Shown here: positions 16,201-25,305 of the stretch, in pieces
How the letters are laid out: each line of letters begins with the position of its first letter
How positions within the stretch are numbered: the first letter of the stretch is position 1
Assembly: GCA_949743895.1 (NCBI GenBank)
Contig: CATJUX010000044.1
Coordinates: forward strand, 1-64,000
Direction of reading: 5' to 3'
From: JANFXS01 sp022791155
GTDB lineage: Bacteria > Bacillota > Clostridia > Lachnospirales > Anaerotignaceae
DNA length: 64,000 nt
Program-made: the position numbers and the translations under genes
The notes under the pieces: generated by a model
Databases searched by the model: none
Told to the model about the DNA's origin: nothing
Seen by the model: only the letters and a program-made list of their open reading frames with translations

Positions 16201-17570
16201 TTAAAGAATATAGATCTATTCAGGAAGTAGCCGGCCCTCTTATGCTTGTCAGCGGTGTTGAAGGCGTTAAATATGACGAGCTTGGCGAAATTGAGCTTGC
16301 CAACGGCGAGATAAGACGCTGCAAGGTTTTGGAGGTTAACGGAAACACAGTTCTTGTTCAGCTTTTTGAAAACTCAACAGGCATCAACCTTTCCGACAGC
16401 AAAGTTAGATTTCTTGGAAAGAGCCTTGATTTTGGAGTTTCCCCTGACATACTCGGCCGCGTTTTCAGCGGCATGGGCAAGCCAATTGACGGCGGCCCTG
16501 AAATTATACCAGAGAAAAGGCTGGATGTTAACGGCGCGCCTATCAACCCGGCAGCTCGTGACTATCCTTCCGAATTCATACAAACAGGTGTTTCCGCAAT
16601 TGACGGACTTAACACACTTGTTAGAGGACAGAAACTCCCTATATTCTCGGTTTCGGGCCTTCCACACAACAATTTGGCTGTTCAGATTGCGCGTCAGGCA
16701 AAAGTTAGAGGAACTGACAGCAAATTCGCCGTTGTTTTTGCCGCTGTCGGCATAACATTTGAAGATGCGGAGTTCTTCATCAACGATTTTAAGGAAACAG
16801 GCGCCATAGACCGTTCTGTTGTGTTTGTAAATCTTGCCAACGACCCGGCTGTAGAACGTATCCAAACACCTAAAATGGCGCTTACAGCCGCCGAATATCT
16901 TGCTTTTGAGAAGAACATGCACGTTCTTGTTATAATAACAGACATTACAAACTATGCGGAGGCGCTGCGTGAAGTTTCAGCAGCCAAGAAAGAGGTTCCC
17001 GGCCGCCGTGGATACCCGGGCTATCTCTACACCGACCTTGCTACTATGTATGAAAGAGCCGGCAAAAAAAGAGGCATAGACGGTTCAATAACAATGATAC
17101 CTATTTTGACAATGCCTGAGGATGACAAAACTCACCCAATCCCTGACCTTACAGGATATATCACAGAAGGTCAGATTATGCTGAGCCGTGACCTTTATAA
17201 AAAAGGACTTCAGCCGCCTATCGACGTTCTTCCTTCCCTTAGCCGTTTGAAAGATAAAGGTATTGGCAAAGGAAAAACAAGAGAAGATCATGCCGACACA
17301 ATGAACCAGCTTTTTGCCGCATATTCAAGGGGTAAAGACGCCAAAGAGCTCATGGCCATATTGGGTGAAAGTGCATTGACAGAGATTGATCTTTTATATG
17401 CTAAGTTTGCTGACGAGTTTGAAAAAGTTTATGTTTCACAAGGCTTCAAAACTGACAGAACAATTGAGCAAACACTGGAAACAGGATGGAATCTTTTGAA
17501 AATGTTCCCAAGAAGCGAGCTCAAACGTATCAGGGATGAATATCTTGATGAATATATGCCTAAGGAGTGA
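16197..17570 (+). CDS. ntpB: V-type ATPase regulatory subunit B
   Basis: The non-catalytic partner of subunit A, 457 residues. It starts MIKEYRSIQEVAGPL and lacks a P-loop. At that position it reads SGLPHNNLAVQIARQ, the usual B-subunit sequence. The conserved arginine contributing to the A-subunit active site is expected in PGRRGYPGYLYTDLATMYERAG. ATG 16197 overlaps ntpA by four bases. The C-terminus ends in the helical domain with LETGWNLLKMFP. Confidence 0.98.
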   Translation: MIKEYRSIQEVAGPLMLVSGVEGVKYDELGEIELANGEIRRCKVLEVNGNTVLVQLFENSTGINLSDSKVRFLGKSLDFGVSPDILGRVFSGMGKPIDGGPEIIPEKRLDVNGAPINPAARDYPSEFIQTGVSAIDGLNTLVRGQKLPIFSVSGLPHNNLAVQIARQAKVRGTDSKFAVVFAAVGITFEDAEFFINDFKETGAIDRSVVFVNLANDPAVERIQTPKMALTAAEYLAFEKNMHVLVIITDITNYAEALREVSAAKKEVPGRRGYPGYLYTDLATMYERAGKKRGIDGSITMIPILTMPEDDKTHPIPDLTGYITEGQIMLSRDLYKKGLQPPIDVLPSLSRLKDKGIGKGKTREDHADTMNQLFAAYSRGKDAKELMAILGESALTEIDLLYAKFADEFEKVYVSQGFKTDRTIEQTLETGWNLLKMFPRSELKRIRDEYLDEYMPKE

Positions 17571-17575
17571 TTGCC

Positions 17576-18244
17576 GTGGCAAGGTTAAATGTTAATCCAA
17601 CCCGTATGGAAATGAGCCGCCTTAAAAAACAGCTCAAAACCGCCACAAGAGGCCATAAACTCCTGAAAGACAAATTGGATGAACTCATGAAACAGTTTCT
17701 TGACATAGTGAGAGAGAACAAACGTCTTAGAGAGGAAGCCGAAAAGGCCCTTGACGAGGCATATAAAAGTTTCATTATTGCAAGAGCTGTCATGAGCGAG
17801 GAATATTTGGGCGAGGCGCTTATGATGCCAAAGCAGTCGGTTGCCGTTGATGTGGCCGAAAAAAATGTAATGAGCGTCAACGTCCCTGTGTTCACATTCA
17901 ACACATCTGGAAACAAGGGCGATATATATCCTTATGGTTTGTTGTTTACATCAGGAGAACTGGACAGTGCCATGGAAGCGTTTAACAACGCCATGGAACC
18001 GCTTTTGCAGCTTGCACAAAGCGAGAAAAGCGCCCAACTTATGGCACAGGAGATTGAAAAAACAAGAAGAAGGGTTAATGCCCTTGAAAACATTCTCATA
18101 CCAAACTACGCCGAGACAATCAGGTTTATTTCCCAAAAATTGGAGGAAAATGACAGGGCAAACATCACAAGGCTCATGAAAGTTAAAGACATGATTGCCG
18201 AAAAAGCCATTGAAGAAAGGCGTAAACGCGACGCTGCTGTTTAG
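17576..18244 (+). CDS. ntpD: V-type ATPase subunit D (central rotor axle)
   Basis: A long antiparallel coiled-coil axle that rotates inside the A3B3 head. GTG 17576 is eight bases after AAGGAG and gives the typical N-terminus ARLNVNPTRMEMSRLKKQL, 222 residues in all. The GTG at 17567 overlaps the RBS and is less likely. The C-terminal helix (KKTRRRVNALENILIPNY) is highly characteristic. It is the last gene of the operon and a hairpin follows. Confidence 0.95.
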   Translation: MARLNVNPTRMEMSRLKKQLKTATRGHKLLKDKLDELMKQFLDIVRENKRLREEAEKALDEAYKSFIIARAVMSEEYLGEALMMPKQSVAVDVAEKNVMSVNVPVFTFNTSGNKGDIYPYGLLFTSGELDSAMEAFNNAMEPLLQLAQSEKSAQLMAQEIEKTRRRVNALENILIPNYAETIRFISQKLEENDRANITRLMKVKDMIAEKAIEERRKRDAAV

Positions 18245-18646
18245 AAAAATTTTCATGAAGCATTGAATGCGTGTCGAATGACAATATTTTTGGTATGGAA
18301 TTATAAAAAACGCCGTGCTGATTTTTTGGTGCGGCTGTTTTTTTATAAGTCAGTTTGGAAACTTGCCGAGGAGCGAGTGAGAGCCATGGCAGCCGGAATT
18401 TGTTTTCTGAATGAGAATTCAAGAACATGCCAAAACTCGTTGTCTGCAGCAGTTTTAATCCAGTTTAAAAAATTATGAATATATATATAGATCAAAGAAA
18501 ATAATATTTCCCAAAACATATAATTAACTGAAAGCCATATTATATATAACTAAATTGGTGAATATAATATTAAAAATTCGGGGCTAAATATAATAAAAAG
18601 TTTATATATTTTTTAACAACTTTATATAAAACATGTTTTTACAGCC
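18245..18646. other. Intergenic region after the V-ATPase operon
   Basis: A 402-base stretch holding the operon terminator (18305-18345) and very AT-rich sequence (18475-18640) leading into the T-box leader. I see no gene. Confidence 0.5.
18305..18345 (+). terminator. Probable terminator of the V-ATPase operon
   Basis: An imperfect hairpin (GCCG with CGGC extended by G-U pairs, one bulge) is followed by seven T. It lies about 60 bases after the ntpD stop. Confidence 0.6.
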
Positions 18647-18689
18647 TTGACTTTTTACCTTTTGATATGATAGACTTACAAAATGAATA

Positions 18690-18942
18690 TTTAGCAGGCG
18701 ATGAAAAAGAGAAGTAACCAGAATTATCGTTCACAGTGAGTGAAGAACAGTGAAAACTTCGCAAAATGAATTTTGGCGAACAACACTTTGGAGCTGCAAT
18801 CCGAAACCGTTTTGGCATTAGGAAAGCCGTGTGCCGCGCGTTAAGCGGCGTTGAGGAGAGGCCGCTTGGCGGCAATTCAGGTGGTACCGCGGATCCGTTC
18901 CGTCCTGACTTTTGTTTGGACAGCGGGTTTTTGTTTTTTTAA
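18690..18942 (+). promoter_or_regulatory. T-box leader controlling aspS
   Basis: A tRNA-sensing leader. The T-box core AGGTGGTACCGCGG is at 18879-18892 and forms the antiterminator bulge that binds the uncharged tRNA acceptor end. The competing terminator uses GTCC (18902-18905) with GGAC (18918-18921) and then a long T run to 18940. Stem I lies at about 18700-18800, with the AGAAGTAA K-turn side near 18709 and the TTTGGAGCTGC segment near 18787-18797. Just before this, where the specifier codon is expected, the sequence is GAACAAC, so AAC (Asn) rather than GAC or GAT (Asp) is the apparent specifier. A possible -35 (TTGACT) is at 18647. Confidence 0.92.
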
Positions 18943-19132
18943 ATATATTTTCTTTTTGAATGTGCGGCCGAACAGAAAAGATGTTTGGCGATGTTTGCTG
19001 CTGTTGATTTTATTAAGCAAAAATTCGGCGGCGCTTAGAACTAAATTATCTCATTTGCCTGCGGCAATGCCAAACAGTTTTTAAGCTTCAATGGGCTTGG
19101 CTTGTTTTGATAAACATGAAAGGGAGAGTTTT

Positions 19133-20884
19133 ATGGAAGTGTCAAACATTTACAGATCAAAAACTATCGACAAAATATCCGAAAATGATATTGGACAAAA
19201 TTTGAAAGCTTCTGGCTGGGTTGAAAACATACGCGATCATGGCGGAGTTTCTTTCATTGACTTGAGAGATATGTATGGAGTTTTGCAGGTTGTTTTGCGC
19301 AACACAAGTCTCCTTGAAGGCATAAACAAAGAGGACTGCATTTGTGTTGAAGGAAAAATTGATCGCCGTGACGAAGAAACATATAACCCGAAAATACCTT
19401 CGGGAACAATTGAGCTTGATGCACAAAAGATTGACATACTTGGGAAGGTTTATAAACAGTTGCCGTTCGAGATTGTGACATCAAAGGAAATTCGTGAGGA
19501 CTTGCGCCTCAAATATCGCTATCTTGACATGAGAAACAGAAAAGTTAAAGACAACATTGTTTTCCGTTCAAAAGTCATCAGCTTTCTTAGAGAAAAAATG
19601 ACAGAAATGGGATTTTTGGAGATACAAACGCCAATATTGTGTGCCTCATCGCCTGAAGGAGCAAGGGACTATATTGTTCCGTCAAGAAAGTTCAAAGGGA
19701 AATTTTATGCATTGCCTCAGGCTCCACAACAATATAAGCAGCTGCTTATGGTTTCTGGAATTGACAAATATTTTCAGATTGCGCCGTGTTTCAGAGATGA
19801 AGACGCCCGTGCAGACCGTTCCCCAGGCGAATTTTATCAGCTTGATTTTGAGATGAGCTTTGCCACACAGGAAGATGTTTTTCGTGCCGGAGAAGAAGTT
19901 TTGACAGAAACATTCAAAAAATTTGCGCCTGAAGGATTTTTTGTGACTGAAGGGCCATATCCTGTTATAAGCTATAAACAAGCAATGCTTGAATTTGGAA
20001 CAGATAAGCCGGATTTGAGAAACCCTCTCAGAATAGTTGATGTCACTGAATTTTTCCAGCGGTGCACATTTAAGCCGTTCCATGGAAAAACTGTGCGCGC
20101 CATAAAGGTTCACGCTGACATGTCAAAAGGCTTTCATGAAAAGCTTTTGAAGTTTGCAACGTCAATTGGAATGGGGGGTTTGGGCTATCTTGAAGTTAAA
20201 GAAAAAATGAGCTATAAAGGGCCAATTGACAAATTCATTCCTGATGAAATGAAAGGCGAAATTGCCGACTTGGCGGGCCTTGCCGAGGGCGACACAATTT
20301 TCTTCATTGCAGACAAGGAAGAAAGGGCAGCAGATTTTGCCGGACAGCTTAGAAACGAATTGGGACAGCGCCTTGATATATGCGAAAAAAATGCATATCG
20401 CTTCTGCTTTGTGAATGATTTTCCTATGTATGAATATGACAAAGAGGAAAAGAAAATTATATTCACTCACAATCCTTTCTCAATGCCGCAGGGAGGTTTG
20501 GAGGCGCTTAACAACAAAAATCCACTTGACATACTTGCATATCAATATGACATTGTGTGCAATGGCATAGAGCTTTCATCAGGCGCTGTCAGAAATCACA
20601 ATCTTGATGTTATGGTCAAAGCTTTTGAGATAGCAGGCTACAGCGAAGCTGATCTTCAGGAAAAATTTGGAGCGCTCTATAACGCATTTCAATATGGCGC
20701 GCCGCCTCATGCTGGCATGGCACCTGGAGTTGACAGAATGATTATGCTTTTGAGAAATGAGGAGAATATCCGTGAAATCATACCGTTCCCAATGAACGGC
20801 AATGCTCAGGATCTTATGTGCGGAGCTCCTTCTGAAGTTACAGAACACCAGCTTAGAGAAGTTCACATAAAGGTTAGACAATAA
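19133..20884 (+). CDS. aspS: Aspartyl-tRNA synthetase
   Basis: Charges tRNA-Asp (and tRNA-Asn if non-discriminating) with aspartate. ATG 19133 follows AAGGGAGAG and gives 583 residues, the usual bacterial length. An N-terminal OB-fold anticodon domain (ASGWVENIRDHGGVSFIDLRD) is followed by the class II core. Motif 2 is FRDEDARADRSPGEFYQLD, and motif 3 lies in PPHAGMAPGVDRM. The bacterial GAD insertion domain is present at about residues 285-420. About 190 bases separate the T-box terminator from the start codon, an unusually long post-terminator leader. The apparent Asn specifier would fit a non-discriminating enzyme feeding a GatCAB pathway. Confidence 0.97.
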   Translation: MEVSNIYRSKTIDKISENDIGQNLKASGWVENIRDHGGVSFIDLRDMYGVLQVVLRNTSLLEGINKEDCICVEGKIDRRDEETYNPKIPSGTIELDAQKIDILGKVYKQLPFEIVTSKEIREDLRLKYRYLDMRNRKVKDNIVFRSKVISFLREKMTEMGFLEIQTPILCASSPEGARDYIVPSRKFKGKFYALPQAPQQYKQLLMVSGIDKYFQIAPCFRDEDARADRSPGEFYQLDFEMSFATQEDVFRAGEEVLTETFKKFAPEGFFVTEGPYPVISYKQAMLEFGTDKPDLRNPLRIVDVTEFFQRCTFKPFHGKTVRAIKVHADMSKGFHEKLLKFATSIGMGGLGYLEVKEKMSYKGPIDKFIPDEMKGEIADLAGLAEGDTIFFIADKEERAADFAGQLRNELGQRLDICEKNAYRFCFVNDFPMYEYDKEEKKIIFTHNPFSMPQGGLEALNNKNPLDILAYQYDIVCNGIELSSGAVRNHNLDVMVKAFEIAGYSEADLQEKFGALYNAFQYGAPPHAGMAPGVDRMIMLLRNEENIREIIPFPMNGNAQDLMCGAPSEVTEHQLREVHIKVRQ

Positions 20885-20909
20885 CAGGCTTTCGCAAAGC
20901 AACAAGAAA

Positions 20910-20950
20910 CGTCATGGCAAATGATTTTTGAAAATGCCATGGCGTTTTTA
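20910..20950 (+). terminator. Terminator of aspS
   Basis: A 10-bp stem (20910-20919 with 20935-20944, one G-U pair) followed by five T. Confidence 0.85.
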
Positions 20951-21097
20951 TTGTGTTGTGGAATGCCCTAAATTTATACATTTTTAGCGAACAAAAAACT
21001 CCTGATAATATAGGAACAGGAGCTTTTGTTTGATGAATTTTGAAAATTTGGCGAGTGTTGGTTTTCAAAATTTCGTTTCAAATGATTTTGATTCAAA

Positions 21098-22210
21098 TTA
21101 TTCTATTGTGAAGTCGACTTTTTTCTTTTTGTCATCTTCAGAATCGGAGCTGCTGTTTTCGTCAACAGGTGTTTCAATTCCGTTCAATGTGTTAAGTCTT
21201 TCTTGTATTGTGTTGAGATATTTTTCCGCATCATGAGTGCCTCTCATGGTTTCGCCAACAATATGGCCATCGGAATCCACAAAAACTGTTGCTGGTATGG
21301 CCTCAAGGTTTGCCTGAACCCATGAACCAAGGGTTTGATCCATAACTATGGTCAATATGTCATTTGCTTTGGCGTCTTCTTTAGCTTTCAAAGCTTTTTC
21401 GTTGGTTTCTTCACTGGGAGCGTCAATGACAGCCTCAATTATATTCACAGGAAGACGTTCTGCATTTACCATTTCATATGTCTTTTGAAGTGTGGCAAAC
21501 TCGTCAAAGTCGGGGTATGTGTATGTTCCGCCAAAATGAACCATTGTTAGGTCATATGATGCAAATATAGAACTGTCAACGGGCGCTCCCTCAAGTGTGG
21601 AAGTCACAAATGTTATATATGAGTTGAGTTCATTTGTGCGTTCTTCCAATGTTTTGTCATCAAAACTTCTTGTGGAAATGCTTTCTTTGAGTTTTGGTAT
21701 CGTTCCAACAATTTTGTTATAATTTTCAATGTCTTTTCCGCTCAAATCTTTTTCAGCTATAGTGGAGTCCCAAAGCAGATAATATGAATATTCACCCTGA
21801 ACACCAACATTCTCGGAGTTTTTGAAAAAATTGATTGTTTCGTCAAGCTTTCCTTCGTTGATAACTGATGTTTTGGCCAGAAGTATCTCACATATTGGAG
21901 TTATCACAGAATAGGTATTTATGGAAGGGTTGTTGTTGAGTTTTTCAATTCCTTCATCGTTTATATAGCCATAAACTATTTCGGCAAATGAATTGTCGTC
22001 ACGCACGGTGAGGGGATATATGTTTGTTTCCTTAAACTCGTTCCATTCATCGGGGATTTTATAGCTTAGGCCAATTTCGTCAATTGAAATGTCATTTTCA
22101 CTGGCTTCAGATGAAGAATTCTCAGAAGAATTATCTTGGGTTTTGCCACAGCCTGACAAAATTCCAAAGGCCATGGCAACACATAATATGACAGGTAGAA
22201 ATTTTTTCAT
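21098..22210 (-). CDS. Lipoprotein with a degenerate thioredoxin-like (TlpA/ResA-type) domain
   Basis: A 370-residue predicted lipoprotein. The signal peptide ends at the lipobox ILSGC, with the lipidated Cys at residue 21, followed by a Ser/Glu-rich linker. About residues 45-190 form a domain I do not recognise. From about residue 215 the order of elements resembles TlpA/ResA redoxins: LTMVHFGGTYTYPDFDEFATLQKTYE where active enzymes have a strand followed by WCxxC, then ending IPATVFVDSDGHIVGETMRG, a typical thioredoxin-fold cis-Pro region. No cysteine is present besides the lipidated one, so redox catalysis is not expected. The acidic, Lys-rich C-terminus is low-complexity. A role in binding or folding outside the membrane is only a guess. 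Confidence 0.75.
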   Translation of the reverse strand: MKKFLPVILCVAMAFGILSGCGKTQDNSSENSSSEASENDISIDEIGLSYKIPDEWNEFKETNIYPLTVRDDNSFAEIVYGYINDEGIEKLNNNPSINTYSVITPICEILLAKTSVINEGKLDETINFFKNSENVGVQGEYSYYLLWDSTIAEKDLSGKDIENYNKIVGTIPKLKESISTRSFDDKTLEERTNELNSYITFVTSTLEGAPVDSSIFASYDLTMVHFGGTYTYPDFDEFATLQKTYEMVNAERLPVNIIEAVIDAPSEETNEKALKAKEDAKANDILTIVMDQTLGSWVQANLEAIPATVFVDSDGHIVGETMRGTHDAEKYLNTIQERLNTLNGIETPVDENSSSDSEDDKKKKVDFTIE

Positions 22211-22333
22211 GGTTATTAAAAGCCTCCTATTTTTTAATAAACTTTAGTATATATTAAACAAGCGTTTCTTGCAACAGCCATATTGAATATTTTGGCCCGT
22301 ACAGCATAGAAATATTTAGAGGTGGTGCGGATT

Positions 22334-22642
22334 ATGGAAAAAAGTTTTTCAAAAATGCCTAAAAGGCGTGCTAACTGTTATAGAACACGGCGCCCGATGA
22401 AGGCTGAACCAGAAAATTCAAAAAGCGAAGGTTTTATGATGAGAGTATATGTGTGTGTGATACTTGTGGTGGCATGTTTGGCAATGTCCAAAATGGAAAA
22501 TGAAAAAGCGGCCGAATTCAAAGGAAGGCTGAGGAATGCTCTTTCTGAAAGCATAACGGTTGAGGAGGCGCGTCAAATTGGACAGATGTGTGCTGAAAAA
22601 ATTGTTGAGCTGAAAAATGACGCTGAAAAGGCAAATAAATAG
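22334..22642 (+). CDS. Small single-pass membrane protein, unknown
   Basis: A 102-residue protein. ATG 22334 follows AGAGGTGGTG. The N-terminus is strongly basic (PKRRANCYRTRRPMK), then comes one hydrophobic segment at about residues 35-52 (MMRVYVCVILVVACLAM), then a charged helical tail (EEARQIGQMCAEKIVELKNDAEKANK). The likely topology is basic N-terminus inside and tail outside. It precedes the radical-SAM gene by 139 bases on the same strand. I recognise no family. Confidence 0.65.
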   Translation: MEKSFSKMPKRRANCYRTRRPMKAEPENSKSEGFMMRVYVCVILVVACLAMSKMENEKAAEFKGRLRNALSESITVEEARQIGQMCAEKIVELKNDAEKANK

Positions 22643-22781
22643 AGCAATATACAAATGTTTGTGGTATACTGTATATTGATATTTAAGGTGGCACATGTTG
22701 GTTTGCCGCCACAATGATTTTTGGCATTTGTTTTTTGCTGGCACGAGTGCGGCAGAATGCTGTTGCGGAGGATAAATTTTT

Positions 22782-24632
22782 ATGAAAAATGCTTTATCAG
22801 ATGAAATACTTTTGAAAGTTGAAAAACCGGCGAGATATGTGGGGAACGAAATTAACATGGTTGTTAAAAATTTGGAGGACATTTCTGTCAGGTTTGCGTT
22901 CTGTTTCCCCGATGTATATGAAGTTGGAATGAGTCATCTTGGTCTTCAGATACTTTACTATTTTCTGAACAGGAGAAAAGACACATATTGCGAGAGAGTG
23001 TTTGCGCCATGGACAGATCTTGAAGTTCATATGCGCGAAAAAAACATTCCGCTTTTTGCGCTTGAAAGCCAGCAAAGCATTAAGGATTTTGATTTTGTTG
23101 GTTTCACTCTCCAATATGAACTTTGTTATACAAATGTTATAAACATGCTTGATTTGGCCGGGATACCAATTTTTTCGAAAGACAGAAAAGACGGCGATCC
23201 AATTATAATATGCGGCGGAAGCTGTGCATATAATCCAGAGCCTTTGGCCGATTTTGTTGACGTTTTTTATATGGGTGAAGGCGAGGTTTTGTATGACGAG
23301 ATCATTGAGATATATAAAGCCAACAAGCTTTCAGGGGGAAGCAGAGATGAGTTTCTTGAAAAGATTTTGGAGCTTGACGGGCTTTATATACCTAAATATT
23401 ATGACGTGAGCTATGACGGGACAGGTGTCATTTCATCATTTGGGCCAAACAGCCCAAAAGCGCGCAAAGTTATAAAAAAGGTCATAGTCAATGACATGGA
23501 CAGTGTTTTTTATCCCGAAAAACAGCTTGTGCCGCTTATAGAAGTTGTTCATGACAGAGTGACACTTGAGCTTTTCAGAGGCTGCATAAGAGGCTGCCGG
23601 TTTTGTCAGGCCGGATTCATATATCGCCCTGTGAGAGAAAAAAGGGCTGAAACACTGTTAAAACAAGCTGAAGAGCTTGTGAAAAATTCGGGACATGACG
23701 AAATTTCGCTCATATCGCTTAGCACAAGTGATTACACATGTTTTCCGCGTCTTGCAGAAGGGCTCATTGATGAATTCAGCAAAAAGTCGGTCAACATATC
23801 ATTGCCGTCGCTTAGGATAGATTCATTTTCTTTGGAACTTATGAAAAAAATACAGGAGGTTCGCAAAAGCAGCCTTACATTTGCTGCCGAGGCCGGAACA
23901 CAGCGTTTGAGAAATGTCATAAACAAAAATCTGACTGAAGATGACATTTTGAAAGGCTGCAAATTGGCTTTTGACGGCGGCTGGGAAAAAGTGAAGCTAT
24001 ATTTTATGCTTGGCCTTCCAACTGAAACTGAAGAAGACCTGAAGGGAATAGGAGAATTGACAGACAAAATTGTGGAGAAATATTTTGAGATACCCAAAGA
24101 ACAAAGACAGCGCCCTGTCACAGTGAACGCAAGCGCTTCGTGCTTTGTTCCAAAACCATTCACACCGTTTCAATGGGATTCTCAGGACACATATGAGCAG
24201 TTTGGTGAAAAAGCAAAAATTGCCAAAGACAGCGTGAAAAGGAAACAAGTTCGCTTCACATATCACAACACAAAAATGAGCTCTTTGGAAGGCGTCATGG
24301 CACGCGGTGACAGGCGGCTTGGACAAGCCATTTACAAAGCATGGGAAAACGGCTGCCGCTATGACGGCTGGACAGACAAGTTCTTTTGGGAAGGCTGGGT
24401 GAAAGCGTTTGAAGACAGTGGAATTGATCCCGCTTTCTATGCCAACAGAAAAAGAGAATATGACGAAATATTGCCATGGGATCACATTGACGTTGGTGTC
24501 AGCCGCAAATTTCTTGTGGAAGAAAGAGAAAGAGCGGCAAGTGGCACCACAACACCAAACTGCCGCGAGAAATGCTCTGGCTGCGGCGCGGCTTCTTTTG
24601 GAGGAGGTGTTTGTTTTGAACACAGCATATAG
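22782..24632 (+). CDS. Radical SAM protein of the TIGR03960-like family
   Basis: A 616-residue radical SAM enzyme with an N-terminal region like a cobalamin-binding domain (FCFPDVYEVGMSHLGLQILYY). The cluster motif CIRGCRFC (Cys-x3-Cys-x2-Cys) is at about residue 270 and binds the 4Fe-4S cluster that cleaves SAM. A Cys-rich tail, CREKCSGCGAASFGGG, suggests a second metal site. In many Clostridia this protein is encoded beside the DUF2344 protein and RNase G, as here, and the reaction is unknown. GGAGG lies upstream of ATG 22782. Its end overlaps the next gene by 17 bases. Confidence 0.88.
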   Translation: MKNALSDEILLKVEKPARYVGNEINMVVKNLEDISVRFAFCFPDVYEVGMSHLGLQILYYFLNRRKDTYCERVFAPWTDLEVHMREKNIPLFALESQQSIKDFDFVGFTLQYELCYTNVINMLDLAGIPIFSKDRKDGDPIIICGGSCAYNPEPLADFVDVFYMGEGEVLYDEIIEIYKANKLSGGSRDEFLEKILELDGLYIPKYYDVSYDGTGVISSFGPNSPKARKVIKKVIVNDMDSVFYPEKQLVPLIEVVHDRVTLELFRGCIRGCRFCQAGFIYRPVREKRAETLLKQAEELVKNSGHDEISLISLSTSDYTCFPRLAEGLIDEFSKKSVNISLPSLRIDSFSLELMKKIQEVRKSSLTFAAEAGTQRLRNVINKNLTEDDILKGCKLAFDGGWEKVKLYFMLGLPTETEEDLKGIGELTDKIVEKYFEIPKEQRQRPVTVNASASCFVPKPFTPFQWDSQDTYEQFGEKAKIAKDSVKRKQVRFTYHNTKMSSLEGVMARGDRRLGQAIYKAWENGCRYDGWTDKFFWEGWVKAFEDSGIDPAFYANRKREYDEILPWDHIDVGVSRKFLVEERERAASGTTTPNCREKCSGCGAASFGGGVCFEHSI

Positions 24633-25305
24633 ATTTAAGTTTTCAAAGGGTGACGGCGTGAAGTTTATAGGTCATTTGGATGTCATGAAGGTTTTTCAGC
24701 GGGCAATGAAAAGAGCCGGGCTTCCAATTGCATATTCTCAGGGCTTCAATCCTCATCAGCTTTTGGCGTTTGCGGCTCCTTTGCCTTTGGGATATACAAG
24801 TGATGGGGAATATGGCGATTTCAGACTCACTGAAGAAGTTTCAGCAAATGAAGTTGTTGAAAAATTGAATGCTGCTCTTCCGCGGGACATGGCTGTGACA
24901 AAAGTTATAACGCTTAAGGAAGGAGCCAAAAACACAATGGCAAGTCTTTGCGCGGCGGAATATATGGCATGCTTCAATGGCCTTGTTTCAGACATGGACA
25001 TTGAACGTGAAATTGAAAATTTTTTGAAGAAAGATGAAATATTTGTTATGAAAAAAACAAAAAAAGGCATAAAAGAAACGGACATAAAGCCGGATATAAT
25101 AAAACTTTGGAAAATTGAAGGCGGAATTGGAATGGTTGTCAGCGCCGGAAGCATTAGAAACATAAAGCCAGAAAGCGTTGCAGAGGGGTTTTCCAGCCAT
25201 ATTGAAAAAGAATTTGACAAATATAAAATGACGTTCAAGAGGGTGGACATGTTCATGAATGACGGAAATGCGCTTGTTCCTCTTATGAAAGGTGTGGAAA
25301 GATGA
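24616..25305 (+). CDS. DUF2344 / radical SAM-linked protein (TIGR03936-like)
   Basis: A 229-residue partner of the upstream radical SAM protein. The open frame extends upstream inside that gene, but the ribosome site GGAGGAGGTG at 24599-24608 points to TTG 24616. This gives the typical start YRFKFSKGDGVKFIGHLDVMKVFQRAMKRAGLPIAYSQGF, quoted here in outline only. In some genomes the two domains are fused, supporting joint action. No catalytic residues are known to me. It ends with an ATGA overlap into the RNase gene, so the three genes form one translational unit. Confidence 0.88.
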   Translation: MNTAYRFKFSKGDGVKFIGHLDVMKVFQRAMKRAGLPIAYSQGFNPHQLLAFAAPLPLGYTSDGEYGDFRLTEEVSANEVVEKLNAALPRDMAVTKVITLKEGAKNTMASLCAAEYMACFNGLVSDMDIEREIENFLKKDEIFVMKKTKKGIKETDIKPDIIKLWKIEGGIGMVVSAGSIRNIKPESVAEGFSSHIEKEFDKYKMTFKRVDMFMNDGNALVPLMKGVER

